From: Cudoniella acicularis
Lineage: Eukaryota; Ascomycota; Leotiomycetes; Helotiales; Helotiaceae
NCBI GenBank assembly: GCA_013054445.1
Contig: JAAMPI010001112.1
Location: 1-19,571 of the forward strand
Direction: 5' to 3'
DNA: 19,571 nt
In this document: piece after piece, positions 7,601 through 17,076 of the stretch
How the letters are laid out: each line of letters opens with the position of its first letter
How positions within the stretch are numbered: the first letter of the stretch is position 1
Notes under the pieces: generated by a model
The model's database searches: none
Told to the model about the DNA's origin: nothing
The model's input: only the letters and a program-made list of their open reading frames with translations
Made by a program: the position numbers and the translations under genes

Positions 7601-9528
7601 TCAGTTCTCACCACCATTAGCCCCTCTCCGCTGCCGTCTCCGCTCACGCGCCTCTCTCGCCTGCTGAGCCTCCAAACTCATCCTAATACCAACGCTCACT
7701 TGCGCGATACTCCTAGCAACCTGCGAAATAGCATTCTGCTGTCTAAGCGCCTCAATCTGTAAATCCCGGACAGTAAGGACGAGGTCACCAAGGATTTGAA
7801 CGATAGCTGCGCGCTCGTTGCGTGTTTGCTCATTGCGAGTTCGGTTCATGGCGGCAACAAGGACTTGGAGGTTGCGTTGAGATTCGGTGAGGAGTTGCTC
7901 GGTGATTGAGGATCGGGATGGAGTGGGAGAGGGTGAGGGGATGGGAATGTAGTGGCCGTTGACGGGTGAGTTGTTGGTAGGAGGTCGGGGGTTCTCATCG
8001 CCGTCGTCGCCGTGATTGTTATTGTTAATAGGAAAGTTGTGGGTGTGAGTAATAGGTTGGCCGGCCTGTTGCTCAGCTCTTCGAGATCCTTCTTCCTGAC
8101 GCTCGCGCGCGATCTCCGTCCGCTCTTGGTCGACCTTATCGGCTGGCTCTCCAGAGACGTTTCCACCACCGTAGTCATACATATTGACGATATCATCAAC
8201 GCCGCTTCCCTCGTACGTAGTGAGGTTACGAGATACACGGGACAGGGGACGCTCTCGCTCACGCTCTTCTTGAATATCAGCTCCAACAACATCAACATCA
8301 ACCCCCTCTTGCAAATTAGCAAAGCTGTGACGACGACGGCTTGGGAGCATCGACGCCACCCGGTTTTTGAATCCTCTGCTGGCTCTCTTGACAGAATTGA
8401 GCGTGCCAGAGTTGGGGAGCGAGTTGCGAGCGCGGGCATTGTTGGCGGTAATTGTGGTTGCTCTGTTAGCAACGGGCTTCTTCTCCTTGAGGGCTTTCTT
8501 GGCAATGGCTTCGCGAGCTGCGCTAGCGGCAGTGGGGCGAGCAAGACGGTCGGTTACTAATGAGCTCGAGGGGCGAGAGGAAGGGGTTGCCGCGGTAGAG
8601 GGCTGGAAATATAGATCGTTAGTTGGTGTTCGTCTCTGAAGTGAGGAAACGCGTTATAGAGAAGTGAGAGAAGTGAGAAGAAGCTAGGGAGAAACCCACT
8701 CTGCTGATGGCCAGCTTCTTGTCCTTTTGGACGTCTGAGACTCGACCGTGGACGGGAACGCGACTACCATATGCAGAGTTGCTTGGGACGCGCTGTGGGA
8801 GGGGAGGAAGAGGTGGAGTCGCCAGGGTGACTATGATCTCCTTGACCTTCTTGGTCTCGACCTCGCTCTTTGAGCTGCTTCTCTTGTGGAAGCTGAAGTT
8901 GCTCTTGTGAGACTTCATTGAATGGCTGTGAAGCTTGTGTTAGCGCATGAAGTGGATTGGGAGCGCGATAAACTTACTTGGATGCCCTCTTCGAGAGGGC
9001 AGAGCCAGAGGACTCTCCAGACCTGTTGCTGGTTAGCAGAAGCACTTCGCCTTTGGAGAGGATATCACGTACTCCCCGCTGCCCATGATGACAGCGCGGG
9101 CGTCCCTCGAGTATCGGACCTTTAGTCCTACGCCATATTTGTTAGCTCGGCGCTTTTCGTCGTCCAGTTGCAGAGAGCCAATTGTGAGAATGCTGGCCGT
9201 GTCCTCCATGACAGGCGTTCTGTTTGGTTCGAGATGTTGGAGGTGTTAGAGGGAAGGCTGGAGAGAAGAAGGTTGGAGGGAAAGTTGAGCGACAAATTCA
9301 CTAGGAGGGAGCTCACCACTTCCGGCGTTCGCCGGCTCTGGTACCAGCACTGGAAAATTCACGGCAGCCAAACCTACATCCGTCGCGTCTGCTTGAGCGT
9401 CAGTCACCTTTGTTCTCCAAAAAGAGGGAAATTTCGATCTCACCCAAAAGGCCACGACGAACCGGGGACGGCGCATCCACCGGCGGGGCCGGGAGCTTCT
9501 TGTTGATCAGCAAAACGGACTTTGACAT
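7601..9528 (-). CDS. Six-exon gene for a 494-aa basic, disordered protein with a C-terminal coiled coil; function unknown
   Basis: No single open frame shows this gene. My exons are 9528-9444, 9388-9317, 9127-9073, 9022-8978, 8925-8700 and 8602-7601; the introns are 55, 189, 50, 52 and 97 nt. Donors are GTGAGA, GTGAGC, GTACGT, GTAAGT and GTGGGT; branch-like CTGAC or CTAAC sits shortly before each acceptor, and the reading frame is kept across all five joins, which chance would rarely give. The protein starts MSKSVLLINKKLPAPPVDAP. Residues ~70-260 are rich in Ser, Lys and Arg (SFHKRSSSKSEVETKKVKEI; LPPLPQR; AIAKKALKEKKP; SMLPSRRRHSF), then comes an acidic/Glu-Arg section, an Asn/Pro-rich linker with SPSPTPSRSS, and from ~394 to 485 a heptad-like helix (LLTESQRNLQVLVAAM ... 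IAQVSVGIRMSLEAQQ) ending in a basic cluster RERRRQRR. There is no signal peptide or membrane span. I do not recognise the family. The basic tracts and coiled coil would suit a scaffold or nucleic-acid/cytoskeleton-associated protein, but that is inference. The first exons are the least certain part. Confidence 0.72.
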
Positions 9529-9805
9529 TGCCAGTGGTAATTTCGTGTTCAATCTGGTGTTCGTGATGCCGCGAATCCGCAGAGCAAACGTGAGGAAGGG
9601 AAGCAATGAATTCGTAGCGAACGAAACTGTGTTGAAGAGAAAAACGACAGGCCAAAAACACATACTGAAGTGTCCTCGTCATCTTCGACCTGGTATTTTG
9701 GTCGAGTGACCACCCGAAAGTACGCCGGAGCTCTTTCGCACGGTTGCTGGTTGCGGTGCGCAACCAGTCTTCCTTTTTCCCACTACGTGGGTTTCCGTTC
9801 AGAGT

Positions 9806-10034
9806 CTAGTATTTGATGAAGCTCTTGAAGTTGTCGACGAGCTCTGGCAGAAGATGGAGTGCCATCTCTGTTTGGTGACAGAGACTTGTTTGGATTGTAG
9901 CTTGGAGATCGGAACACGAAGGAGAATATTCGAGAACTGAATATCACTGAACCTGACGGATCTCGGTTAGTAGCGCCGCACTAACTTCTTATCCTCCCCT
10001 CTGCTCCCTCTGCTAGGGCTTGTGCCTCAGACAT
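9806..10034 (-). CDS. Candidate small two-exon gene, 59 aa, function unknown
   Basis: The ATG at 10034-10032 opens MSEAQALAEGAEGRIR (exon 10034-9986). A 49-nt intron (9985-9937) has donor GTTAGT, a perfect TACTAAC branch and acceptor TTCAG; it removes an in-frame TAG that falls right at the donor. Exon 2 (9936-9806) then continues in frame and ends in a hydrophobic helix ALHLLPELVDNFKSFIKY before a TAG. Three cysteines fall in the middle. I do not recognise the protein. It lies 278 bases upstream of the 494-aa gene on the same strand. It could instead be a non-coding leader exon of that gene, or chance; the splice signals are the main support. Confidence 0.4.
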
Positions 10035-10074
10035 CTAGAGCTGTATCTGATAGTGAATGTGAGTATTCAGTGAA

Positions 10075-10455
10075 TCAGTGCCATGTGCACATCTGAAGAG
10101 GCGCTTGCGTCGTTTGCTGCACCGAAAAATTCAATGGATCTTGTGCAAGGATTGTGAATTTTCCTTGCAACTGATGTGTTTGAAGTCCAGCGGCTATTCT
10201 TCTTGAAGTTTTTTCTTGTGAATTTGATAGTTGCACAGTGAACTCTAACTTTTCCCTTTTTGGACACCACAAGAACAACAGCATTGTAATAGCAACAACC
10301 ATGAACTGAATAGCAGGCGGTCTATACCACAATGTGTTTTTCACTTGAACTTCCCTGAAATGTTATTTAAATAAGTTGCATAACGTTTGGGTGAGTAAAA
10401 GAGAAGAGGTGTCTTTAAGTTCCAAGTAGCCTTACACAGAAATAGGAAAGAACAT
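10075..10455 (-). CDS. Low-confidence candidate two-exon gene, 99 aa, one predicted membrane span
   Basis: A short first exon (10455-10436, MFFPIS plus two bases) joins across an 81-nt intron (10435-10355, donor GTAAGG, acceptor TTTCAG) to an exon at 10354-10075 in the same frame. The product has a hydrophobic stretch FMVVAITMLLFLWC followed by a basic PKREK, then a Gln/Ser/Thr-rich polar tail ending MCTWH. A second open frame (10643-10341) overlaps exon 1 and runs into the intron, so the model is not unique. No family is recognised and no homologue is known to me. Treat as a hypothesis. Confidence 0.22.
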
Positions 10456-11278
10456 GCAATGAAAGGAGGGATAATTTTATTAGGGCATCCGGGAGATTCT
10501 AATTGAGAAATGCGAAAACGATGCGCAATTGCTGAAGAAAGATCAGGGTGATGCAGCGGCATTGCAGCCACTTCATCCATCGCTGGGACAAGAGCTGCTA
10601 ATGGAACTATCCAGAGCACAACGACTATCCCAGTAAATCGCAATTATAGGAGAATTAAAAAAATTCGGAAATTTGAAGTAGACAATGCTGTGTCAATAAA
10701 TAAGAGACCATTTCAGAAAAAAGGGGCGGTCATTGGAGGCCGAGTAGGCCAAGAAAATAATCACGCAGGCATTTCCGGATCGAAAGTTGGCCCAAGAATT
10801 TATATGAGCGCTGCTATGAATTATCAATACAAGATTTCAAAATAAATAGTGCAGTAAAGCACCAATGGCATATTGAAAGGGATGAGGGGGAGATGTCGTT
10901 GGATTTACCTTGAGTGGATCGGACCGCCATTACTAAGCGCCAAGACGTCAGCCAATTTGCCTCACCTCCCTGACTTTTCAGACAGACCATCAAGGGAAAG
11001 ATAACGAGAGTGCGGATAATTAGGTAGAGGTGGTGTTTGAGATTCATATTTATTTCATTGCTAAATATAATCGATTATAATTACTGGCCCATTTGCTGGG
11101 TTTAGTCGAGTCATTTTCGATCGTGGATTCGTGGTCATTTGGTCAGTTCCAATCCTGCATGTACAACCAAGAGTGTCCGTCCCAAAAAGTGTACTAAGAA
11201 GTGTAGTTACGCCATTTGTATTCCAAATCCCACCTTCTAATCCCAATATCATTATTGTAGGTATGACTCTTCTCCAAT
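10456..11278. other. Region with no convincing gene
   Basis: Several minus-strand frames of 60-100 codons occur. The one at 11047-10814 starts MNLKHHLYLIIRTLVIFPLM, a signal-peptide-like opening, and holds a donor-like GTAAAT near 10909, but I could not join it to a further exon. The bases just below 11278 are the 3' flank of the glucanase gene. No repeats or RNA genes were seen. Confidence 0.4.
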
Positions 11279-12699
11279 TCATGAAGAGCAAATAGCTGAG
11301 AACTTTCGATCCGTCAGCGGCTGCGGAAAGATCCCATTATCCAACAACACAAAAGCATCCCACTCGTGTGCCGACTCGGTCTTGAAGTTCCAGAATATCC
11401 ACCCTTGAGTATGACTCTCAAAGGTCGAAAGCTGTGCTTCGATATATCCTCGTATATCACCCTTCATCGTATCGTCCCAGTCGGCAATATTGCTGATTCC
11501 AGCGCAGGAACCGACGTAAGAGGAACCTGGATAAGTGCCGTCGTATCTCGCACCAATTCCGTAGCCATTGAGAGCTGGTGCGCAGTCGGTTTGTGCGGCT
11601 GTCCATTCCCCTACAACAACCCATTTATCGGCTCCAGAAGAATAGCTCGCAGCATTGTTGCAGACGAGTTGTCTGTGCTGCCATGGCTGGAGAGCGACGT
11701 CTTCATTGGTGAAAACTTGATACTCGTGGTGGTCCACAACGACTGCAAAAGGAGTGTTAGATTATGGAGACAAGAGGAGAGGGGTAAGTGGTCCGCAGTG
11801 CGCTTACCATTTTGTGCGTTATTGTCCGAAGTTGAGAGGAAACCATTCCAAGTGCTTGGCGAGACAAATCCATCGTGCAAGATGACGGGCGTGTCACTGA
11901 TGTCGCGTACTTGGTCGAAACCGCTTCGATAAAAGGTCTTCAGCCCATCGAAGTTCAGTTCCGAACTTAAAGGCTCATTCAGAAGTTCGATGCCAACAAC
12001 AACATCTTGATATTGGTCCTGGGCATATTTGGCCGTGATTGTTTCGAGAACTGCAAGAGTCTGAGCCACTGTGTCTCCTTGCTGCCAGCCGGGCGTTGAG
12101 ATTCTGTGACCACTGTTGTCGAAGCCATTCTGCGACCCTGGGGCGCCATGTAAATCGATCCAAATCTTTAGACCCGTCCCCCTCGCCCAATCGATTGCTG
12201 CATCAATGTATGGCGCTGCCCCTTGTGTATATGTCTCTCCATCATCCAAAGCATATGCCCAGTAACCTATTGGAATTCGCACGGTGTTGAAGCCCGCATT
12301 GGCTATCTTTTGGAAATCCGCAAACGTACACCAACTGTCCCAATGCGGTTTGAGGATGTTGTATGCTGCAGTAGTGCCCAATTGTTGCGTAAGAGTGTAC
12401 TCATCAACGATTCCTAGGGTTTGATCGACTGATTGGAAGATGGAGGGTGCTGGCAACTGTCAGTCTCGAATATGGAATAGAGTTTCTGCCTTCTTACTTA
12501 TCCATAGTTCAAGAACAAGCCATCCTCCAATATTTAATCCTCGAACCTTTTCACTCCCCCACGCAAAGCTAACGGAGCGTTTGGAGAACCTGCCGATGTA
12601 AGTACAAGAAATTTGGGGTTCTCAGATAACTTACGAGGACGTTGGAGCGGCTGCAGCCAAACCTGATAAGAATGTGATAGCGAAAGTCTTGAGCAACAT
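11279..12699 (-). CDS. Secreted glycoside hydrolase family 5 exo-beta-1,3-glucanase (Exg1-like), four exons, 420 aa
   Basis: Exons are 12699-12635, 12589-12498, 12449-11808 and 11742-11279; introns of 45, 48 and 65 nt have donors GTAAGT, GTAAGA and GTAAGC, and the last has a clear CTAAC branch before its acceptor. A signal peptide (MLLKTFAITFLSGLAAAAP) is followed by FSKRS, a dibasic site suited to Kex2 processing, then GLNIGGWLVLELWITPSIFQ, FNTVRIPIGYWA, IWIDLHGAPGSQNG, GIELLNEP (acid/base E211), DHHEYQVF and VVGEWTAA (nucleophile E312), the full GH5 signature in order. The length matches fungal Exg1 enzymes. The family releases glucose from beta-1,3-glucan ends outside the cell and acts in wall remodelling. 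One oddity is LELW where the family usually has LEPW (codon CTA instead of CCA). All catalytic motifs are present, so I call it intact. Confidence 0.93.
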
Positions 12700-14226
12700 T
12701 GTGATTAATTATTTCTGCAAAAACGAGTGTAGACAGATAAGCTGCAGAAAGAAAAAGGAGAGATGATATTTTGAGTATATTAGGTTGAGTGCATCACGAA
12801 GGGATGAACAGGCGAACAAGGAGAAAGGATAATCGATGCATATGAAGAAAAAGAGATCAGGGCCAGGTACGGGGACGATGACAGACACTGCGGATCTGTG
12901 GGGCTGTTTAAACGATAGAACAATTGGAAGTTGGAACGACTCCGCAAGGTCAATGCAAACAAGCAAGCAAGCCGGCAAGTAAGAGGAATTTGCATTGGTT
13001 AAGGGAGGCCAAAAAAAAGTGGGATACTCTTTCCAATACGAGGCTGAAGTTGCCGATTGCCATGGCAGTTGCTGTTGCTCGGCCTCTCCCAGAATATCAT
13101 TCTAAATTATAAGCATGGGCCCCTCGAGGTCTGCGGCGATTGGAGTTTCCTGATGGTGGTGTGGGTTGTGACGGGTTATTCGTGCTGGCTGCAGAGAGGA
13201 AAGGGGATGGTGATGAGGCAATGGACGGCTGATCTTGCTACGCACAGCCTTTGAAACACGGGCGGGAGATCCACAGCTGCCACCACGACCACTCGGCAAA
13301 AACTTGGTAGCATGTCCAGGCCGCTGCTACTGCAGGGGTTCCCACCAAAAATTGCAGCTTGGGCATGGCGAGGTCCAGGGACGAGATAGGAGCTTGATAA
13401 GACTTGATTCGTGCTGATCGGGGGCTTTTGCGATGGGCGTTAGCGGTGGTGGCGGTGGCAGGGGAGACAAACTGAGAGAGTCAGGAGAAAAGTCGAGACT
13501 GTATCAAACTTTATATCGACCTTTTGAGTCTTGAGCCTCTTTCAAGCGCTTGTCGAAATCTTTTGCTCTGAAAGCTCGCCCTTGGGTGAGAAGATACTCC
13601 GTACTTCGATTGTCGGTCTGCTTGGTCCACTCTCCTCTCAACCCTTCACATTCATTTCCTTGACTGCCTGCCTTGAACACGACTCTCCATTGGCTTCAAT
13701 GTCCGCATCAAGCAATTTCGAGGATAAAGAGAGAAATGCTAGCAATTGCAGTACATGGCCGAATTAAGGGAAGTCGACTGCGCCTCTTTTTTTATGCATG
13801 ATTTCATGGTGGCTGTGGCCTCCCCAGTGGATGCTTGCGCAAGTGGTTGCTCTCGTCTGATGTTATGGTTCTGACATGTGATGAGGAAATCACGGGACTT
13901 GGGGGCCATTGCTTAGTTACCCACTTCACCTCATGATTCTCCAACTTTTCCAGCGAATAACATGATTGTTTCCCCACCTGCATCTCCTTCGTTTTCGCAA
14001 GGCTGCCTATCATGAACCACGTACCTGTTGGGAGCGAAATATGCGTGTCTGCACCACGAATGTGTGCAGCGGACGCCGAACATCCCCGCACTCGTGAAGT
14101 GTCAGCTTCAGCCTATGCTGATCATGAAGAACGTTCCTACTCTACACTCAACCCGCTATGCTGGGCACATAGAATCCCACCTATGATCCCCAAAGCGTCC
14201 CGAGAACCGACTTCTCGTGCGCAACC
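12700..14226. other. 1.5-kb intergenic region between divergent genes
   Basis: No gene is supported. Bases just above 12700 are the glucanase upstream region and include a pyrimidine-rich leader on the minus strand (CTTTTTCTTTCTGCAG near 12735-12750). AAGCAAGCAAG at ~12960-12971 and GGTGG/GGCGG runs near 13446-13460 are simple repeats. Open frames at 13531-13767 (plus) and 14091-13804 (minus) are 78 and 95 codons, with no motif and no partner exons found. The last few hundred bases presumably hold the promoter of the NLR gene; I see no clear TATA box. Confidence 0.5.
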
Positions 14227-17076
14227 ATGCGTCTTTTGGAGCTCAAAATCGATGGCGAAATCAGCCTCACGAGAGATCTCATCGACAATATCCCTCCTTA
14301 TGCGATTCTTTCACATACTTGGGGAGTCGACGATGAAGAGGTCACTTTTCAAGAAGTAACGCAGGGTCTTGGGAAAAGCAAGGTTGGCTATAGGAAGATC
14401 CGGTTCTGCGAAGAACAAGCTACGAGAGATGGTCTTCGGTATTTCTGGGTAGATACTTGTTGCATCGACAAATCGAATCACACTGAGCTCTCTGAGGCTA
14501 TCAACTCGATGTTTCGCTGGTACCGTGAAGCGGCCAGATGCTATGTGTACTTATCAGATGTTTCGACACTCGAATATTCTGATGGAAATAATCAGTTCTC
14601 CGGGCAGACGTGGGAATCGGCTTTTCGAAAGAGTAGATGGTTTATCCGAGGCTGGACTCTTCAAGAGCTTCTTGCTCCGGTATCCGTTGAGTTCTTTTCT
14701 GAAGAGGGCAAACGACTCGGCGACAAAAAATCTCTTGAGCAACAAGTTCACGTGGTAACAGGGATTCCTCTCAATGCTCTCCACGGAAGTCCTCTATCTC
14801 ATTTCTCTATTTCCGAGCGGATCTCATGGGCCAAAAATCGAGATACTACGCGCAAAGAAGACAAGGCTTATTCTCTCATGGGTCTTTTCGATATCCACAT
14901 GCCGCTCATCTATGGCGAGGAAAGAGAAGAATCGTTCGAACGGCTCCATTATGAGATCAACAAGCGTTCGAATATTCCACGGGAAATCTCCAAAGCTTCC
15001 TGGATAGTGCCATTTGAAAGGAACCCCTACTTCACCGGCCGCGAGTCCCAGCTTGCCCAACTCGAAGAAAAGCTCTTTGACAAGACTCGAACGACAAAGA
15101 TTGCAATCACCGGGCTCGGGGGTATAGGCAAGACGCAGCTACTACTCGAGCTGATCTACCGAACAAGAGAAAGATATGTGAATTGCTCGATTATCTGGAT
15201 ACCCGCGACCAACACGGAAAGTCTTCAAGGATCGTACCTGGACGTTGCCCAAAAACTTGGGATACCTGGCTTAGAAGATGACAAGGCAGATGTGAAGAGA
15301 CTTGTACAAGGGTACTTGAGCAAGGAAAGCGCAGGCCAGTGGCTCCTAGTGTTTGACAACGCCGACGACATTAGCATGTGGATCGATAAGCCTGCATCTG
15401 AGCAGGAATCTGGCCGTTTGATCGAGTATCTTCCAAAGAACAATCAAGGGAGCATCGTCTTTACAACGCGCGATCGGAAGACGGCAGTTAAGCTCGCACA
15501 GCAGAGTGTCATTGAAGTGCCGGAAATGGACGAGAATGTAGCCACGCAGCTACTACAAAATCGCTTGGTCAATCCGGAACTTTTGAATGATCTTGAAGGT
15601 ACCAAGGTCTTACTTGCACAGCTTACTTACCTTCCGCTAGCCATCGTTCAGGCAGCAGCATATATCAACGAGAACGGCATCACACTTGCGAAGTATTTAT
15701 CTTTACTGGAAGATCAAGAGGAGGAGGTGATCGATCTTTTGAGCGAGGAGTTTGAGGATGATGGGAGATATCGCGATGCAAAAAACCCGGTGGCCACGAC
15801 GTGGCTAATTTCATTCGAGCAAATTCGCCACCGCGATCCTCTAGCTGCAGATTTCTTATCTTTTATAGCCTGCATCAACCCAAAGGACATGCCGCAATCA
15901 CTTCTTTCACCTGGCTCCTCGCGGAAAAAGGAGACTGATGCGATTGGGACGCTGGATGCATACTCTTTTATTAGTAAACGGTCGGCAAACTTGTCTTTCG
16001 ATATCCATCGGTTAGTGCATCTCGCGACGCGAAGTTGGCTCCGAAAGGAAGAGGTGCTTGCTCTATGGGCGGAGAAGACGATTACACGATTAAATGATGT
16101 GTTCCCAAAGAATAACCACAAAAATAGAAATGTCTGGAAGAGGTACTTGGCACATGCACATTATGCTCTAGAGTCAAATCTTGTCGACAAGTGTGGAAGG
16201 AACAGAATTGATCTAGCTTGGAAGTTTGGACAATGTCTTTATAGCGATGGACGCTGGGAGGAGGCTGAAGATATGTTTCTACAGGTAGTAGACGTGGAAA
16301 AGAGGGTGCGAGGGGAAGAGCATCCAGCTACGCTAGATAGCATGCATAGATTAGCTTCGGTCTATAGGAAGCAGAGGCGCTCGAAGGAGGCTGAAGAATT
16401 ACAGGTGCAAGTAATCGACGCGAGTAAGAGGGTGTTAGGGGAGGAGCATCCAGATACACTGAGTAGTATAAATAACTTAACTTTGACCTATCGGCATCAG
16501 GGACGCTGGAAGGAGGCTGAGGAATTACAGGTGCAAGTAATCGACGCGAGTAAGAGGGTGCNAGGGGAGGAGCATCCAAACACACTGGGTAGTCTAAATA
16601 ACTTAGCTGCGATCTACGAGGCTCAGGGACGCTGGAAAGAGGCTGAAGATTTGTGTGTACAAGTGACGGACGCGAGTAAGAGGGTGCTAGGGGAGGAGCA
16701 CCCAGATACACTAACAAGTCTAGCTAACTTAGCTATGACCTACTGGGAACAGGGACGCTGGAAGGAGGCTGAAGACATAGAAGTACAGGTGCTAGACGCG
16801 AGAAAGAGAGTACTAGGAGAGGAGCATCCAGACACGCTAATGGACATGGCTAATTTAGCCATCACTTGGGAAGGGAATGGGCGATATGCTGACGCTATTA
16901 AGATGATGGAGAGATGTGTCGAGGTACAAACGCGCATTTTGGGTGCTAATCATCCGGATACTTTGGGATCTTCAAGAAAATTGCTCACATGGCAGACAAA
17001 GAATTTAGAGATTGGTGGCTCTGACGAAGAAGATCTAGCAAGTGGTTCAAACGAAGAGAATCTAGAAAGTATCTAG
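14227..17076 (+). CDS. HET / NB-ARC / TPR receptor (fungal NLR-like), 949 aa
   Basis: This is a single intronless frame. The ATG at 14227 (GCAACCATGCG) opens MRLLELKIDG, the usual start of HNWD/HET-D-type HET domains. HET motifs follow: YAILSHTWG (25-33), YFWVDTCCIDKSN (72-84), INSMFRWYR and FIRGWTLQELLAP (139-151). The NB-ARC domain follows: FTGRESQLAQLEEKL linker, P-loop GLGGIGKT (296-303), Walker B LLVFDNADD (373-381), GSIVFTTRDR (408-417), YLPLA (468-472), and FDIHRLVH with H594 as the likely MHD counterpart. The C-terminus has about five kinesin-light-chain-like TPRs of 42 residues (~665-885) and an acidic tail. By family logic, ligand binding to the TPRs drives nucleotide-dependent oligomerisation that activates the HET effector and cell death; this is inferred, not shown. 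One codon (residue 779) contains an N. No disabling change is seen. A role in allorecognition or general immunity is equally possible. Confidence 0.93.
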   Translation: MRLLELKIDGEISLTRDLIDNIPPYAILSHTWGVDDEEVTFQEVTQGLGKSKVGYRKIRFCEEQATRDGLRYFWVDTCCIDKSNHTELSEAINSMFRWYREAARCYVYLSDVSTLEYSDGNNQFSGQTWESAFRKSRWFIRGWTLQELLAPVSVEFFSEEGKRLGDKKSLEQQVHVVTGIPLNALHGSPLSHFSISERISWAKNRDTTRKEDKAYSLMGLFDIHMPLIYGEEREESFERLHYEINKRSNIPREISKASWIVPFERNPYFTGRESQLAQLEEKLFDKTRTTKIAITGLGGIGKTQLLLELIYRTRERYVNCSIIWIPATNTESLQGSYLDVAQKLGIPGLEDDKADVKRLVQGYLSKESAGQWLLVFDNADDISMWIDKPASEQESGRLIEYLPKNNQGSIVFTTRDRKTAVKLAQQSVIEVPEMDENVATQLLQNRLVNPELLNDLEGTKVLLAQLTYLPLAIVQAAAYINENGITLAKYLSLLEDQEEEVIDLLSEEFEDDGRYRDAKNPVATTWLISFEQIRHRDPLAADFLSFIACINPKDMPQSLLSPGSSRKKETDAIGTLDAYSFISKRSANLSFDIHRLVHLATRSWLRKEEVLALWAEKTITRLNDVFPKNNHKNRNVWKRYLAHAHYALESNLVDKCGRNRIDLAWKFGQCLYSDGRWEEAEDMFLQVVDVEKRVRGEEHPATLDSMHRLASVYRKQRRSKEAEELQVQVIDASKRVLGEEHPDTLSSINNLTLTYRHQGRWKEAEELQVQVIDASKRVXGEEHPNTLGSLNNLAAIYEAQGRWKEAEDLCVQVTDASKRVLGEEHPDTLTSLANLAMTYWEQGRWKEAEDIEVQVLDARKRVLGEEHPDTLMDMANLAITWEGNGRYADAIKMMERCVEVQTRILGANHPDTLGSSRKLLTWQTKNLEIGGSDEEDLASGSNEENLESI
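16246..16875 (+). repeat. Coding tandem repeat, about five 126-bp units (TPR array)
   Basis: Units begin with CAGGGACGCTGGAAGGAGGC or variants at 16372, 16498, 16624 and 16750, with a weaker first copy at ~16246; the period is exactly 126 bases (42 codons). Units at 16372 and 16498 share about 50 consecutive bases with one difference (around 16386-16436 and 16512-16562), while outer copies are more diverged. The protein unit reads QGRWKEAEDLxVQVxDASKR followed by VLGEEHPDTL. The N at 16562 falls inside this array; neighbouring copies have a leucine codon there. Confidence 0.92.

Noticed and set aside
7846..8544. Minus-strand 232-codon frame over the 494-aa gene
   Set aside because: It is a shadow in another frame of exon 6, with low-complexity Pro/Thr/Ser sequence and no motifs.
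9168..9709. Plus-strand frames of 99-112 codons
   Set aside because: They run antisense to the spliced minus-strand gene, have no motifs and stop at unrelated points.
10341..10643. Minus-strand 100-codon frame with a hydrophobic start (RFTGIVVVLWIVPLAALVP)
   Set aside because: It has no ATG at its start, no family resemblance, and its only good donor leads to an immediate stop after splicing.
13531..13767. Plus-strand 78-codon frame upstream of the NLR gene
   Set aside because: No recognisable sequence, no splice partners, and ordinary length for a chance frame.
16328..16717. Minus-strand 129-codon repetitive frame (PSYSRRLLAPVI units)
   Set aside because: It is the antisense shadow of the TPR repeat array.
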